Below, in pieces: positions 28,084-37,307 of a stretch of DNA of 64,000 bases. Below the pieces are notes generated by a model. That model searched no databases and was not told where the DNA came from. It saw only the letters and a list, made by a program, of their open reading frames with translations. Position 1 is the stretch's first letter; each line of letters starts with the position of its first letter. Source of the DNA: Oscillospiraceae bacterium (GTDB lineage Bacteria > Bacillota > Clostridia > Oscillospirales > Oscillospiraceae); the NCBI GenBank assembly GCA_015068455.1, contig SVKO01000002.1, positions 1 to 64,000 on the forward strand, given 5' to 3'. The position numbers and the translations under genes are program-made.

Positions 28084-29133
28084 ATGAACAGAATGGATTG
28101 CCGCGAATATCGGCAGGATGTGGCGTATGTTGCCGGCCTGAACCTTCCGTGGGATAAACTCCGCGGGAAAACGCTGCTCATTTCCGGCGCCACCGGGATG
28201 GTCGGCAGTTTCCTGATCGATGTCCTTCTTGAGAAGAATCTCGAAAGTACGGTTTTTGCACTGACGAGAAATGAAAAAAAAGCGCAGGGACGGGCCACAC
28301 CTGCGTGGGGAAGCTCTGTCCGGTTTATTGCGTGTGATATCAACCAAACGATGCCGGAACTCCCCGCACAGATCGATTATGTGGTTCACGCTGCAAGCAA
28401 TACGCATCCCGTGGCCTATGCGACGGATCCCATCGGCACGATAGCCACCAATATCATCGGCACACAGCATATGCTGGAGCTTGCTGCTGCGCATCAGGCG
28501 AAACGGGTCATTTTTCTTTCTTCCGTGGAAATTTACGGCCAGAACCGCGGCGATTGCGAGCGCTTTGACGAGAGATACTGTGGTTATATCGACTGCAATA
28601 CACTGCGTGCGGGTTATCCGGAGGGGAAACGCGCGGGAGAAGCTCTTTGCCAGGCATATATCAGACAGAAGGGTCTGGATGTTGTGATTCCCAGACTTCC
28701 TCGAATCTATGGCCCGACCATGCTCCCGTCGGACACGAAGGCAATCTCACAGTTCATCAAAAATGGAATCCACGGAGAGAATATTATCCTCAAATCGGAG
28801 GGAAATCAGCTGTATTCTTACAGCTATGTGGCGGATGCCGTATCAGGAATCCTTTACTGCCTTTTCTTTGGGAAAAACGGTGAAGCGTATAACATCGGGG
28901 ATCCTTCATCGGATATTTCCCTGAAGGAACTTGCCGGTTTGATTGCGGATTACGCTGATACTCGCGTCATCTTTGAACTTCCGGATGAAACCGAGAAGGC
29001 CGGCTATTCCAAGGCGACCAAAGCGCTGATGGACGGTACGAAATTGAAAAGTCTTGGATGGAGCATGCGCTACAGCATTGCGCAGGGAATCCCGCGAACC
29101 ATGGAAATCATGTGCGCCAACAGTCAGTGCTGA
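28084..29133 (+). CDS. NAD-dependent epimerase/dehydratase (extended SDR)
   Basis: 349 residues. The Rossmann motif SGATGMVGSF is near residue 38, SSVEIYG holds the catalytic Ser, and the YPEGK motif (YxxxK) lies near residue 177. It is related to dTDP-glucose dehydratase and UDP-glucuronate decarboxylase families. The gene follows the cytidylyltransferase by 14 bp, so the substrate may be CDP-linked, but a UDP-sugar is equally possible. GAGGGAAG precedes the start. Confidence 0.85.
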   Translation: MNRMDCREYRQDVAYVAGLNLPWDKLRGKTLLISGATGMVGSFLIDVLLEKNLESTVFALTRNEKKAQGRATPAWGSSVRFIACDINQTMPELPAQIDYVVHAASNTHPVAYATDPIGTIATNIIGTQHMLELAAAHQAKRVIFLSSVEIYGQNRGDCERFDERYCGYIDCNTLRAGYPEGKRAGEALCQAYIRQKGLDVVIPRLPRIYGPTMLPSDTKAISQFIKNGIHGENIILKSEGNQLYSYSYVADAVSGILYCLFFGKNGEAYNIGDPSSDISLKELAGLIADYADTRVIFELPDETEKAGYSKATKALMDGTKLKSLGWSMRYSIAQGIPRTMEIMCANSQC

Positions 29134-29162
29134 TTTCAAATCAGCAGCAATGAGAGGTTTAT

Positions 29163-30284
29163 ATGGACACTCGGCCAATTCGAATACTGCATGTGATCGG
29201 ACGCATGGATCTTGGCGGCGCGGAAACGCTGATCATGAACCTTTATCGGCATATCGACCGAAACAACGTGCAATTTGATTTTGTTGAAAATACTGAAAAA
29301 GCGGCGGCCTTCGATTCCGAGATTCGATCGCTGGGCGGGCGGATCTATCATTGTCCGCACTATAACGGAAAAAACCATTTTGCCTATGTGAAATGGTGGG
29401 ACCGTTTTTTCAAAGAACATGCTGCCGAATATGCCGCGGTCCACGGACATCTTGGCAGTACCGCGGCAATTTACCTGCGGACGGCAAAAAAATACGGCCT
29501 GCACACCATCGCGCACAGCCATAATACAAAGGGCGTCGGCTTCGGCGATCTCATCTATCGCGCCTATGCGTTCCCGACCAGGTTCATTGCCGACCGGTTC
29601 TTTGCGTGCTCCCGGGCGGCGGGGATCGACCGGTACGGCAAAAAAGTCGGCGCCGATCCGGAGCGCTGCATCGTGCTTCACAATTCGATCGATACGAAGC
29701 ATTTCGCGTATGATCCCCGGCTTCGTGCGGAAACCCGGGCGAAACTCAATGTCTCCGATGAGGAGCTCCTGATCGGCCATATCGGCCGGTTTGTGCCGCA
29801 GAAAAATCACACATTCCTGATCGATATCTTTTCAGAAGTGTGTAAAATACATGAAAACTCAAAGCTGCTCCTGCTTGGCAAAGAGGACGCTGCGCAGACG
29901 GTCCGAAGAAAGGTCGAGACGCTGGGACTTACGGACCGCGTTATCTTCGCCGGCGTGCAGAACGATACATCTCCGTATTATCAGGCGATGGACATTTTTG
30001 TTCTTCCTTCCGTCTATGAAGGATTTGGAATCGTCAATCTCGAGGCGCAGTGTTCCGGACTGCCGTGTGTCATTTCCGATAAGGTGGCGCCCGATTGTGT
30101 TTTGGCAGAGGATCTTGTCACAATTTGCAGTCTTTCCGCCGGCAAAGATCGCTGGGCAGATTGTATTCTTTCATTGATCGGTACAGAGCGCAGGGATCAT
30201 TCCGCCGTAATTGCAGAAAAAGGCTTTGATATTGTGCGGACGGCCTCGTGGATCGAAGTATATTACTGTTCAAAAAAAGGATGA
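29163..30284 (+). CDS. Glycosyltransferase family 4
   Basis: 373 residues. LHVIGRMDLGGAETLIMNL marks the N-terminal acceptor domain. IGRFVPQKNH, LLLLGKED and PSVYEGFGIVNLEAQCSG mark the C-terminal donor domain. It is similar in layout to the GT4 genes at 31191 and 32308. It probably extends the repeat unit in the cytoplasm. Gaps to its neighbours are 29 and 4 bp. Confidence 0.88.
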   Translation: MDTRPIRILHVIGRMDLGGAETLIMNLYRHIDRNNVQFDFVENTEKAAAFDSEIRSLGGRIYHCPHYNGKNHFAYVKWWDRFFKEHAAEYAAVHGHLGSTAAIYLRTAKKYGLHTIAHSHNTKGVGFGDLIYRAYAFPTRFIADRFFACSRAAGIDRYGKKVGADPERCIVLHNSIDTKHFAYDPRLRAETRAKLNVSDEELLIGHIGRFVPQKNHTFLIDIFSEVCKIHENSKLLLLGKEDAAQTVRRKVETLGLTDRVIFAGVQNDTSPYYQAMDIFVLPSVYEGFGIVNLEAQCSGLPCVISDKVAPDCVLAEDLVTICSLSAGKDRWADCILSLIGTERRDHSAVIAEKGFDIVRTASWIEVYYCSKKG

Positions 30285-30288
30285 AACA

Positions 30289-31194
30289 ATGAAGAATAAA
30301 GTATCGTTTTCGATCATCACGCCAACGTATAATCGGGGAGAGCTTTTAAAACGCTGCTTTTCTTCACTAGAAAAGCAGACATGCATGGATTTCGAATGGA
30401 TTATTGTTGACGACGGCAGTACAGATGATACGGAATCAATCGTCGCTGGATTTATGTCGACAGCTCCTTCAATGGAAATATGTTATCTACGTAAGGAAAA
30501 CGGCGGGAAACATACAGCCTTAAATGCAGCGCATTCGCACATTCATGGAAAATATGTTTTTATTCTTGATAGTGACGATGAATTGACCGAGGATGCAGTG
30601 GCCCAAGCGTTAGAAGGTTGGTCGCAGTGGGACGCGTGCACTGAAGTGGGTATTGTTGCTTTTCTCAGAGGCCGGGATCTGGAGCATCCGTGCTGCTATG
30701 TCAAGGAAGAAAAAGTTCCAGTGGATATTACGTCATATCCTCGGATTTGCCCGATCAGCAGTGATGTCTGTGAGATTATTCGAACGGAGATTTTTCTCAA
30801 TTACCCGTTTCCAGTGTTTCCAGGTGAACGATTCCTTTCTGAAGGCGTCTTGTGGAATCGAGTCGGGATGGCCTATAAATGTGTGTATATCAATCGGATA
30901 ATCTACCTATGCGAGTATCTAGAAGGCGGCCTGACACGTTCAGGACGAGCTATGCGGATACGGAATCCGCACGGTGGAATGTGTTCCTCCAACTTGAATA
31001 TGACAAAGAAAAACAACCTGAAGAGGCGGATCAAAAATGGACTCTTGTTCACATGCTACGGATGCTTTGCAAAGCTGTCGCCTCTTCAGATGGCCCAAGA
31101 GTGTGATCATAAAGCATTGATGTTCCTTTGCCTGCCGTTCGGGTGGCTGATTTACCAAGTCTGGAAAAGAAAATATAACGGGGGAGCAGCATGA
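30289..31194 (+). CDS. Glycosyltransferase family 2
   Basis: 301 residues. The GT-A start is SIITPTYNRGELLKRC, with IIVDDGSTDDTE binding the nucleotide and FILDSDDELTEDA holding the metal-binding DxD. It lacks membrane helices, so it is probably a cytoplasmic inverting transferase. The ATG at 30289 follows AAAAAAGGATG; an earlier in-frame ATG lies inside the previous gene. Its stop overlaps the next start (ATGA). Confidence 0.88.
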   Translation: MKNKVSFSIITPTYNRGELLKRCFSSLEKQTCMDFEWIIVDDGSTDDTESIVAGFMSTAPSMEICYLRKENGGKHTALNAAHSHIHGKYVFILDSDDELTEDAVAQALEGWSQWDACTEVGIVAFLRGRDLEHPCCYVKEEKVPVDITSYPRICPISSDVCEIIRTEIFLNYPFPVFPGERFLSEGVLWNRVGMAYKCVYINRIIYLCEYLEGGLTRSGRAMRIRNPHGGMCSSNLNMTKKNNLKRRIKNGLLFTCYGCFAKLSPLQMAQECDHKALMFLCLPFGWLIYQVWKRKYNGGAA

Positions 31195-32294
31195 TATCTG
31201 TACTGATAATTGCAGGAAAACTATATATCGGCGGTGCGGAACGTATATGTAGAGATATCGGTATTAATGCAGATAAACAAAAGTTCCAGATCGATTATCT
31301 CGTTTTTGAAAACAAAGTTGAAGCATATGAACAGGAACTGGTGGATCATGGTTGCAGGATTTGGCATATCGATCCGCCGAACACAGGGTATTTCCAATTC
31401 TATCGTAGTCTAAAAAGAATAATTCGAGACAATCAGTATGATGTCGTCCACAGCCACACCATGTTCAACTCCGGCATGGTGCTGCGCGCAGCAAAACGCT
31501 GCGGCGTTCCGGTTCGGATTGCACATTCCCACAGCATTCGAGGGGAAAACGTTCGGACGGCGATCCAAAATGCTTATGAAAAAACCATGCGCCGGTGGAT
31601 CCTGCGGTACGCGACGCATTATGTCGGATGCGGGCAGGCGGCAGGCGAATGGCTGTTCGGCAGGCGTGCATTCCGGGATAAGGGCATTGTACTGCTGAAC
31701 GGGATCGAAACAGAGCGCTTTCGCTATGATCCGACGAAAAGAGCGCAAATACGGCGGCAGAATCATTGGGAAGACTGTTTTGTCATTGGGCACGCCGGGC
31801 ATATGGCTCCGGTGAAAAACCAGATTTTTTTGATCAAGCTGATGCCGGAGATCCTCAAGCGGCGCCCGAATGCCCGACTGGTACTTCTCGGGGACGGGGA
31901 GGACCGCCCCATGCTGGAGCAGGCAGTCCGCACATTGGGGCTGGATACGGTTGTTTTTATGCCCGGAAACGTACCGAACGTCAATGAATACCTCAGTGCA
32001 ATGGATGTTTTCGCGTTTCCCTCTCTCCATGAGGGAATGCCGCTGGCGATCCTTGAAGTGCAGGCAAATGGATTGCCTTGTGTAATTTCAGATCGGGTAC
32101 CAAAAGACGTTTTTCAGACCGTTTTGCTTTCTCCGCTTCCACTGGAGGATTCTGAATCTCAATGGGCAGATGCGCTTCTTTCCGCAGAACGCAGCAATCC
32201 GGAGCAATACTCTATCATGCTGCATAATACCGGCGCAAATGTTCGATGGATGCTTGAAAAGCTATATCAAATATATCAAGGGCAGTCAATGTGA
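31191..32294 (+). CDS. Glycosyltransferase family 4
   Basis: 367 residues. IAGKLYIGGAERICRDIG opens the acceptor domain; HAGHMAPVKNQIFL, LLGDGEDRP and PSLHEGMPLAILEVQANG form the donor domain. The 4-bp overlap with the upstream GT2 gene and the GGGGGAG ribosome site support the start. Sugar specificity is unknown. Confidence 0.88.
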   Translation: MISVLIIAGKLYIGGAERICRDIGINADKQKFQIDYLVFENKVEAYEQELVDHGCRIWHIDPPNTGYFQFYRSLKRIIRDNQYDVVHSHTMFNSGMVLRAAKRCGVPVRIAHSHSIRGENVRTAIQNAYEKTMRRWILRYATHYVGCGQAAGEWLFGRRAFRDKGIVLLNGIETERFRYDPTKRAQIRRQNHWEDCFVIGHAGHMAPVKNQIFLIKLMPEILKRRPNARLVLLGDGEDRPMLEQAVRTLGLDTVVFMPGNVPNVNEYLSAMDVFAFPSLHEGMPLAILEVQANGLPCVISDRVPKDVFQTVLLSPLPLEDSESQWADALLSAERSNPEQYSIMLHNTGANVRWMLEKLYQIYQGQSM

Positions 32295-32307
32295 ATGAGG
32301 AAAACAA

Positions 32308-33492
32308 ATGAAAAAACTCCTGTTTGTTATTCCGACTATGCGTATGGGCGGCGCAGAAAAAGCGCTGGTTTCGCTCCTAAAAAGTCTGGACCCGGGTCAA
32401 GTTGAGATTGATTTATTCTTGTTTGAGCAAGGAGGCATTCTTCAGGAACAGATTCCTTCCTGGGTTCGCATTCTTCCGGAGGATCTGGTTACAAGGGCAA
32501 TGACGCTGGAGTTTCGGTTATACTGGAAGGATCTTCTTCGTCAATGGAAATTGGGAGCGGCGTCAGCAAGACTTTGGATGAAGATGCAGCCGTCTATCCG
32601 GAAACGACTCCATCTGAAGGCAAAAGCCAATTGGTGTATTGCAAAAAGATACATTAGGCATCTGGAACCGGAATATGATGTTGCAATTGGGTTTCTTGAG
32701 GGAACGGCAGACTTCTATGTCATCGAAAAAGTGACAGCAAAAAAGAAAATAGGGTGGATTCACAGCGATTTTACCGGAAGACGGTTGTTAGAGAGCGAGC
32801 GGTCTCTGTATAAAAAATTTGATTATCTTGCTACGATCTCTGAGATATGCAGGCAGGCGTTTATCTCTGTGCTGCCTGAGGTTGGCGCACGAATATCGGT
32901 GATTCAGAACATCACCTGTGCGAACGATGTTCGAGCGGCTTCCGCTGCGCCTATGGACGAGGTGTGGGATCGATCCATCCCGCATTTATTGACGGTGGGA
33001 CGGCTGGAGCACCAAAAGGGAATTGACATTGCGGCGAAAGTAAGTCTCATATTGAATGCGCGTGGGCTTCGGCACAAGTGGCATGTTTTTGGAGCCGGTT
33101 CAATGGAATCCCAGATCGAGACGTTTATTCATGAGAATCATCTTGAAAACACGTTTTCTCTGGATGGACAGAAGAAAAACCCGTATCCCTTTATGCGTCG
33201 TGCGGATATCATTGTCCAACCGTCGCGATTGGAGGGAAAATCGATGGTCCTTGATGAAGCGAAGATTCTCGGAAAGGCCATCGTGACAACGAATTATCCG
33301 TCTGTTGCGGATCAGATCATTGACGGTGAAACCGGTGTGGTCACAGAGATGACGCCTGAATCCGTCGCAGATGGAATAGAGCGCGTACTGACAGACTCAG
33401 TGTTGAGAAAACAGCTTGAGATTAATTGCATTTCTTCAATCAATGATTCGGAACAAGCGCTGCAGGCGTTTTACCGGTTGATTGCGCAGTAG
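32308..33492 (+). CDS. Glycosyltransferase family 4
   Basis: 394 residues. VIPTMRMGGAEKALVSLL opens the protein, and GRLEHQKGIDIA, FGAGSMES and QPSRLEGKSMVLDEAKILG form the donor site. IGWIHSDFTGRRLL is a typical acceptor-side loop of this subfamily. GAGG precedes the ATG. It is the third GT4 gene in 4.3 kb. A gap of 117 bp follows before the acetyltransferase gene. Confidence 0.88.
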   Translation: MKKLLFVIPTMRMGGAEKALVSLLKSLDPGQVEIDLFLFEQGGILQEQIPSWVRILPEDLVTRAMTLEFRLYWKDLLRQWKLGAASARLWMKMQPSIRKRLHLKAKANWCIAKRYIRHLEPEYDVAIGFLEGTADFYVIEKVTAKKKIGWIHSDFTGRRLLESERSLYKKFDYLATISEICRQAFISVLPEVGARISVIQNITCANDVRAASAAPMDEVWDRSIPHLLTVGRLEHQKGIDIAAKVSLILNARGLRHKWHVFGAGSMESQIETFIHENHLENTFSLDGQKKNPYPFMRRADIIVQPSRLEGKSMVLDEAKILGKAIVTTNYPSVADQIIDGETGVVTEMTPESVADGIERVLTDSVLRKQLEINCISSINDSEQALQAFYRLIAQ

Positions 33493-33609
33493 TGCCATCT
33501 GATCATAGAAGCTGTTTTGAAGAAATGGTTCATGCCTGCTTTTTTCGTTTCCGTTTTTTAGAAGATTTATTCAAAGAGTCATGTGCCGGTGTCTGCAAAG
33601 GAAAGAAAC

Positions 33610-34167
33610 ATGAAATTCCGACGTTTTTTTGCAATTATACTCTACAAAGCAATCGCGAAGCATATGCCGCTTTCCGATGGAAAATGCAGTTTCGGGGCCA
33701 AGAAACTGCGGTATTTCTGCGCCAGACAGATTCTGCCAAGGTGCGGGAATAACGTCAATATTGAGCGAAAAGCTCAATTTGCATGGGACCTTTGTATCGG
33801 TGATAATTCCGGAATTGGCGTAAATGCGTTGATTTCGCCCAATGTCATCATCGGGAATGACGTGATGATGGGGCCGGATTGTATGATGTTTACGTCAAAT
33901 CACGGCATGGAGCGAATGGACATCCCAATGTGGCGACAGGCGTCTACAGCGCCGGAACCGATAATCATTGGAGACGACGTATGGATCGGCTCGCGAGTGA
34001 CGATCCTGCCCGGTGTACATGTTGGAAACGGAGCAGTCATCGGCGCGGGAGCAGTTGTCACAAAGGATATTCCGGATTACGAAGTCTGGGGCGGAAATCC
34101 TGCCAGAAAGCTCAAAAGCAGAAAGACCGACCGGCAGGAATCTGTATGCGAGGGACGACAGGACTAA
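33610..34167 (+). CDS. Left-handed beta-helix acetyltransferase
   Basis: 185 residues. Hexapeptide repeats from NSGIGVNALISPNVIIGNDV to VWIGSRVTILPGVHVGNGAV, and the active-site segment FTSNHGMERMD, place it in the maltose/galactoside O-acetyltransferase group. It probably acetylates a sugar of the repeat unit using acetyl-CoA. The ATG at 33610 has AAAGGA upstream; the frame is also open from 33583, without a ribosome site. Confidence 0.85.
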   Translation: MKFRRFFAIILYKAIAKHMPLSDGKCSFGAKKLRYFCARQILPRCGNNVNIERKAQFAWDLCIGDNSGIGVNALISPNVIIGNDVMMGPDCMMFTSNHGMERMDIPMWRQASTAPEPIIIGDDVWIGSRVTILPGVHVGNGAVIGAGAVVTKDIPDYEVWGGNPARKLKSRKTDRQESVCEGRQD

Positions 34168-34189
34168 TATTTGAGGAGCAAGTTGATTA

Positions 34190-35290
34190 ATGACTATTTA
34201 TGTGTGGATGGTAGTGCTTCTTGTGGCAGCGGCTTTTTTGTTTCGCGGCAACCGGAGAAACTGCAAAATCTTCATGATTATCTCATTTCTGCTGCTTTTT
34301 TCTGTTATGGGGCTGCGGAATGTTTACGCATTCGGAAGTGATGCATGGGGGACACATGGCTCCTACTCGATGAGTTTTGATAGGATCGGCGCTACTCCAT
34401 GGGGCAATTTAGCAGGTAAGGGACAGAACAACTATAACATCGGCTTCATATACCTCATGAAGATTTTTTATGAATTGACAAACGGAAACTATCAATTGTT
34501 TATTTCGATTTTCTCCCTGTTCGTGGTGTTTTCTTACGTTCGATTCATAAAGAAGTATTCTGTATCGCCAATTCAAAGCGTCCTGTATTTTTTGGGCTTG
34601 CTCTTTTATCCCTTTTTGTTTGACGCTTTGAAGCAGGCTTTGGCGATGGCCGTTTTGCTTTTTGCATTTGATGCGATTATCGAAAAAAAGCCGATCAAAT
34701 TCTTGATTATTGTTGCGCTGGCTGCAACATTCCATTTTCCGGCGCTCGTTTTTCTTCCTGCGTACTGGATTGGGCGGATGAAGATCGGACGAAACTATCT
34801 GATTCTTCTGGCTGCTTTTCTGCTTATCACGTTTGTTTTCCGGAATCAGCTTTTGAATCTGATGCTGAATGCTTATGGAGACAGTGATACCGAGGCTACA
34901 ATGGAAGGAATCAGATTCCTGCGTAACAAGGCCCTGATCATGATCGCTATCGTTATTTTTGCTGTAGTCATCAGACCGCCGACTCCGGAAGAGACCGTAT
35001 ACAATATACTGTTGATGTTTGCAGGCATCTCGATTGTTTTTCAGACTTTCTGCGGATACAACAACATTTTTGAGCGGCTTGCCGACTACTATTTCCATAC
35101 ATCTATTGTGTTTATTCCATTGGTTTTTGAACAAGGCAGGGAACCAAGCGGCCGTATCGCTTTATTTGTAAGCGACCCCGCTAAAAAAGCAGCTGTTCTG
35201 ATCGCCTGTGCATTTGCAATTTGGCGATTCCTGTCATACGTAAATGATTCGGGATTGTTTTTGCCGTATTTGTTCTTTTGGCAATCATAA
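34190..35290 (+). CDS. EpsG-like polysaccharide polymerase
   Basis: 366 residues with about ten membrane helices. SFLLLFSVMGLRNVYAFGSD, YNIGFIYLMKIFYELT and the helix with FDALKQALAMAVLLFA match the EpsG family, which is thought to join repeat units outside the membrane. Its presence beside an ABC exporter is unusual, since EpsG/Wzy enzymes normally work with a Wzx flippase and none is seen. GAGGAG precedes the start. Confidence 0.82.
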   Translation: MTIYVWMVVLLVAAAFLFRGNRRNCKIFMIISFLLLFSVMGLRNVYAFGSDAWGTHGSYSMSFDRIGATPWGNLAGKGQNNYNIGFIYLMKIFYELTNGNYQLFISIFSLFVVFSYVRFIKKYSVSPIQSVLYFLGLLFYPFLFDALKQALAMAVLLFAFDAIIEKKPIKFLIIVALAATFHFPALVFLPAYWIGRMKIGRNYLILLAAFLLITFVFRNQLLNLMLNAYGDSDTEATMEGIRFLRNKALIMIAIVIFAVVIRPPTPEETVYNILLMFAGISIVFQTFCGYNNIFERLADYYFHTSIVFIPLVFEQGREPSGRIALFVSDPAKKAAVLIACAFAIWRFLSYVNDSGLFLPYLFFWQS

Positions 35291-35304
35291 GAGGAATGAC
35301 AGAC

Positions 35305-36360
35305 ATGGAATCAGTAAGCGTCATTATCCCAGTGTTCAACTGCAAAGAGTTTCTTGGGAACTGTGTAACGTCTGTCACATCAGTGAACGATTTTTGCAGG
35401 ACAGTGTTTGTTCGTGAAATCATTTTGGTTGATGACGGATCCACAGACGGATCTTCGGAGCTTTGCGATGATCTGAGTAAAACAAGCGGGTCTGGAATTT
35501 GCAGGATCAGGGTGATCCATCAGAACAACAGGGGGGTTTCTGCGGCAAGAAATGCGGGATTGGGTGCGGCGCTCGGTACGTATGTTCTCTTTGTGGATTC
35601 TGATGATACGGTCGATTCCAGAAAACTGGCAGATCTTATGCAGAAGCTCGAACAGGATATCTCAACAGATATGGTTGTGTTTGGGATGTCTTTTGATTAT
35701 TATGCCAGCAACCGCATTTATCGGCAGGAGCGCATGCTCCCGCCTTTTATGGGAACCAAAACGTATGATGAATGTGAAGTAAACCTATATAACCTTTTCA
35801 TCAACAATATGCTCAGTTCAGTTTGCAATAAGCTGATTCGAAGAGACGTGATTGAGAGAAGCAGGATAAGACTTCAGGAGGATATGATTCTCTATGAGGA
35901 TCTGGAGTTTTCGCTTCGGGTGCTGGCGCAGTGCCGCCTGGTTCATTTCTGCACGGAGCCGATTTACTACTACCGTCAAGTATCGGATGAGAGTAATGCC
36001 GGACGCAGGTTGAAGCGGATCGCACACATCCCGTCGGTCATTGCCAAAATTGAAGACGCATTGATTCCATTTGGAGATCAAACGGATATTCTTTTGTCCG
36101 TGTACTTGGTTTTGGCGAGAGGAAAAAACAGCTGCGCTTCCCGAAAAGAAATAGATGTTGTCTGCAATGATTTCAGAGAATGGATTGATCAGCGCGAACT
36201 GAAGAGTGAGATAACGAATAATAAACAGGCGATGATTTTATACAATGGGAACAGTAATCAGATCCTGTTTCGACGAAAAAAAGCAAAAATCCGCCATCGG
36301 CTGGCTAATTGGCTCAAACAAAATGTTGGAGATTTTAGAAAATGGAGATCTCAATCATAG
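35305..36360 (+). CDS. Glycosyltransferase family 2
   Basis: 351 residues. VSVIIPVFNCKEFLGNC, ILVDDGSTDGSSE, NRGVSAARNAGL and LFVDSDDTVD are GT2 motifs in order over the first 110 residues. The C-terminal 150 residues are specific to polysaccharide GT2 proteins and contain no clear membrane helix. The ATG at 35305 has AAGAGGA 9 bases upstream, better than the ATGs at 35278 and 35296. Its end overlaps the next gene by 19 bp. Confidence 0.86.
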   Translation: MESVSVIIPVFNCKEFLGNCVTSVTSVNDFCRTVFVREIILVDDGSTDGSSELCDDLSKTSGSGICRIRVIHQNNRGVSAARNAGLGAALGTYVLFVDSDDTVDSRKLADLMQKLEQDISTDMVVFGMSFDYYASNRIYRQERMLPPFMGTKTYDECEVNLYNLFINNMLSSVCNKLIRRDVIERSRIRLQEDMILYEDLEFSLRVLAQCRLVHFCTEPIYYYRQVSDESNAGRRLKRIAHIPSVIAKIEDALIPFGDQTDILLSVYLVLARGKNSCASRKEIDVVCNDFREWIDQRELKSEITNNKQAMILYNGNSNQILFRRKKAKIRHRLANWLKQNVGDFRKWRSQS

Positions 36361-37307
36361 TACCCGTGTATAATGTCGAAAGGTATTTAAGCAGATGTAT
36401 AGATAGCATCCTTGCACAGACCTTTCCGGATTATGAATTGATCCTCGTTGACGACGGATCCCCAGATTCTTGTGGCGCAATTTGTGATCAGTATGCAAAA
36501 AAAGATAATCGTATCCAGGTGATCCACCAGCAAAACGGAGGGGCAGCCTCGGCACGAAATGCAGGGCTTGATATTGCAGAAGGCGAATGGATCGCGTTTA
36601 TTGACAGTGATGACTGGATTCATCCAGATTATCTTCGCATATTGTTTGAAGTGGCCGGTCAAAAAAACGCCGACATTGTCGCATGCAGATATGCATTGGT
36701 CCATGACAATGCAATAGTGGATGACTCGCAGATGTTTCCGGTTTTTTCTGCGGAAGACAGGGAAGAATATTGGATTCATGATAGAGTTGGAGCCGTAGTG
36801 CCTTGGGGAAAGCTATACCGACGAGAGCTGTTCGCAGGATTGCGTTTTCCCAATGGGCGAACAGCTGAAGACGAATATGTGTCATATAAGGTCCTGTTTG
36901 GCTGTAAAAACCTGGTTGTGCTTGACAATAGAATGTATCGCTATTTTGTCAATGTCAACAGTGTGTCGAGGAATAATTACATCCAAAGATTGCCTGACGT
37001 ACTTGAAGCGTTCAAATTGCATGAAGAGTATTTCAAAAACAGCCCTTGGCAGAAAGTTTATCGGCTTGAAATTGAGCATTTTGCGGCGGCATGGTCGGAT
37101 GCAATTTGGATCACAAAGAATATGAAAGACAGCGCGTCCAGGCAGCAGACAAAAGAATATCGAACAAAACTTAGACAGTTTTTAGCCACCCACAAAGCTA
37201 TGATTCCAATTGAAAAGAGAAAAGATATCTACATTTCAGCGTATCCTGGACATGCGTGGTGTATTAGAGGTTTTGGCTTTTTAAAAAGGATATTTAAGCA
37301 TGAGTGA
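36342..37307 (+). CDS. Glycosyltransferase family 2
   Basis: 321 residues. SIIVPVYNVERYLSRCIDS, LVDDGSPDSCG, NGGAASARNAGLD and FIDSDDWIHPD are present, and AEDEYVSYKVLF is the conserved acidic motif seen further along in this subfamily. It overlaps genes on both sides (19 and 8 bp), so translation is coupled. Cytoplasmic transferase of unknown specificity. Confidence 0.88.
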   Translation: MEISIIVPVYNVERYLSRCIDSILAQTFPDYELILVDDGSPDSCGAICDQYAKKDNRIQVIHQQNGGAASARNAGLDIAEGEWIAFIDSDDWIHPDYLRILFEVAGQKNADIVACRYALVHDNAIVDDSQMFPVFSAEDREEYWIHDRVGAVVPWGKLYRRELFAGLRFPNGRTAEDEYVSYKVLFGCKNLVVLDNRMYRYFVNVNSVSRNNYIQRLPDVLEAFKLHEEYFKNSPWQKVYRLEIEHFAAAWSDAIWITKNMKDSASRQQTKEYRTKLRQFLATHKAMIPIEKRKDIYISAYPGHAWCIRGFGFLKRIFKHE

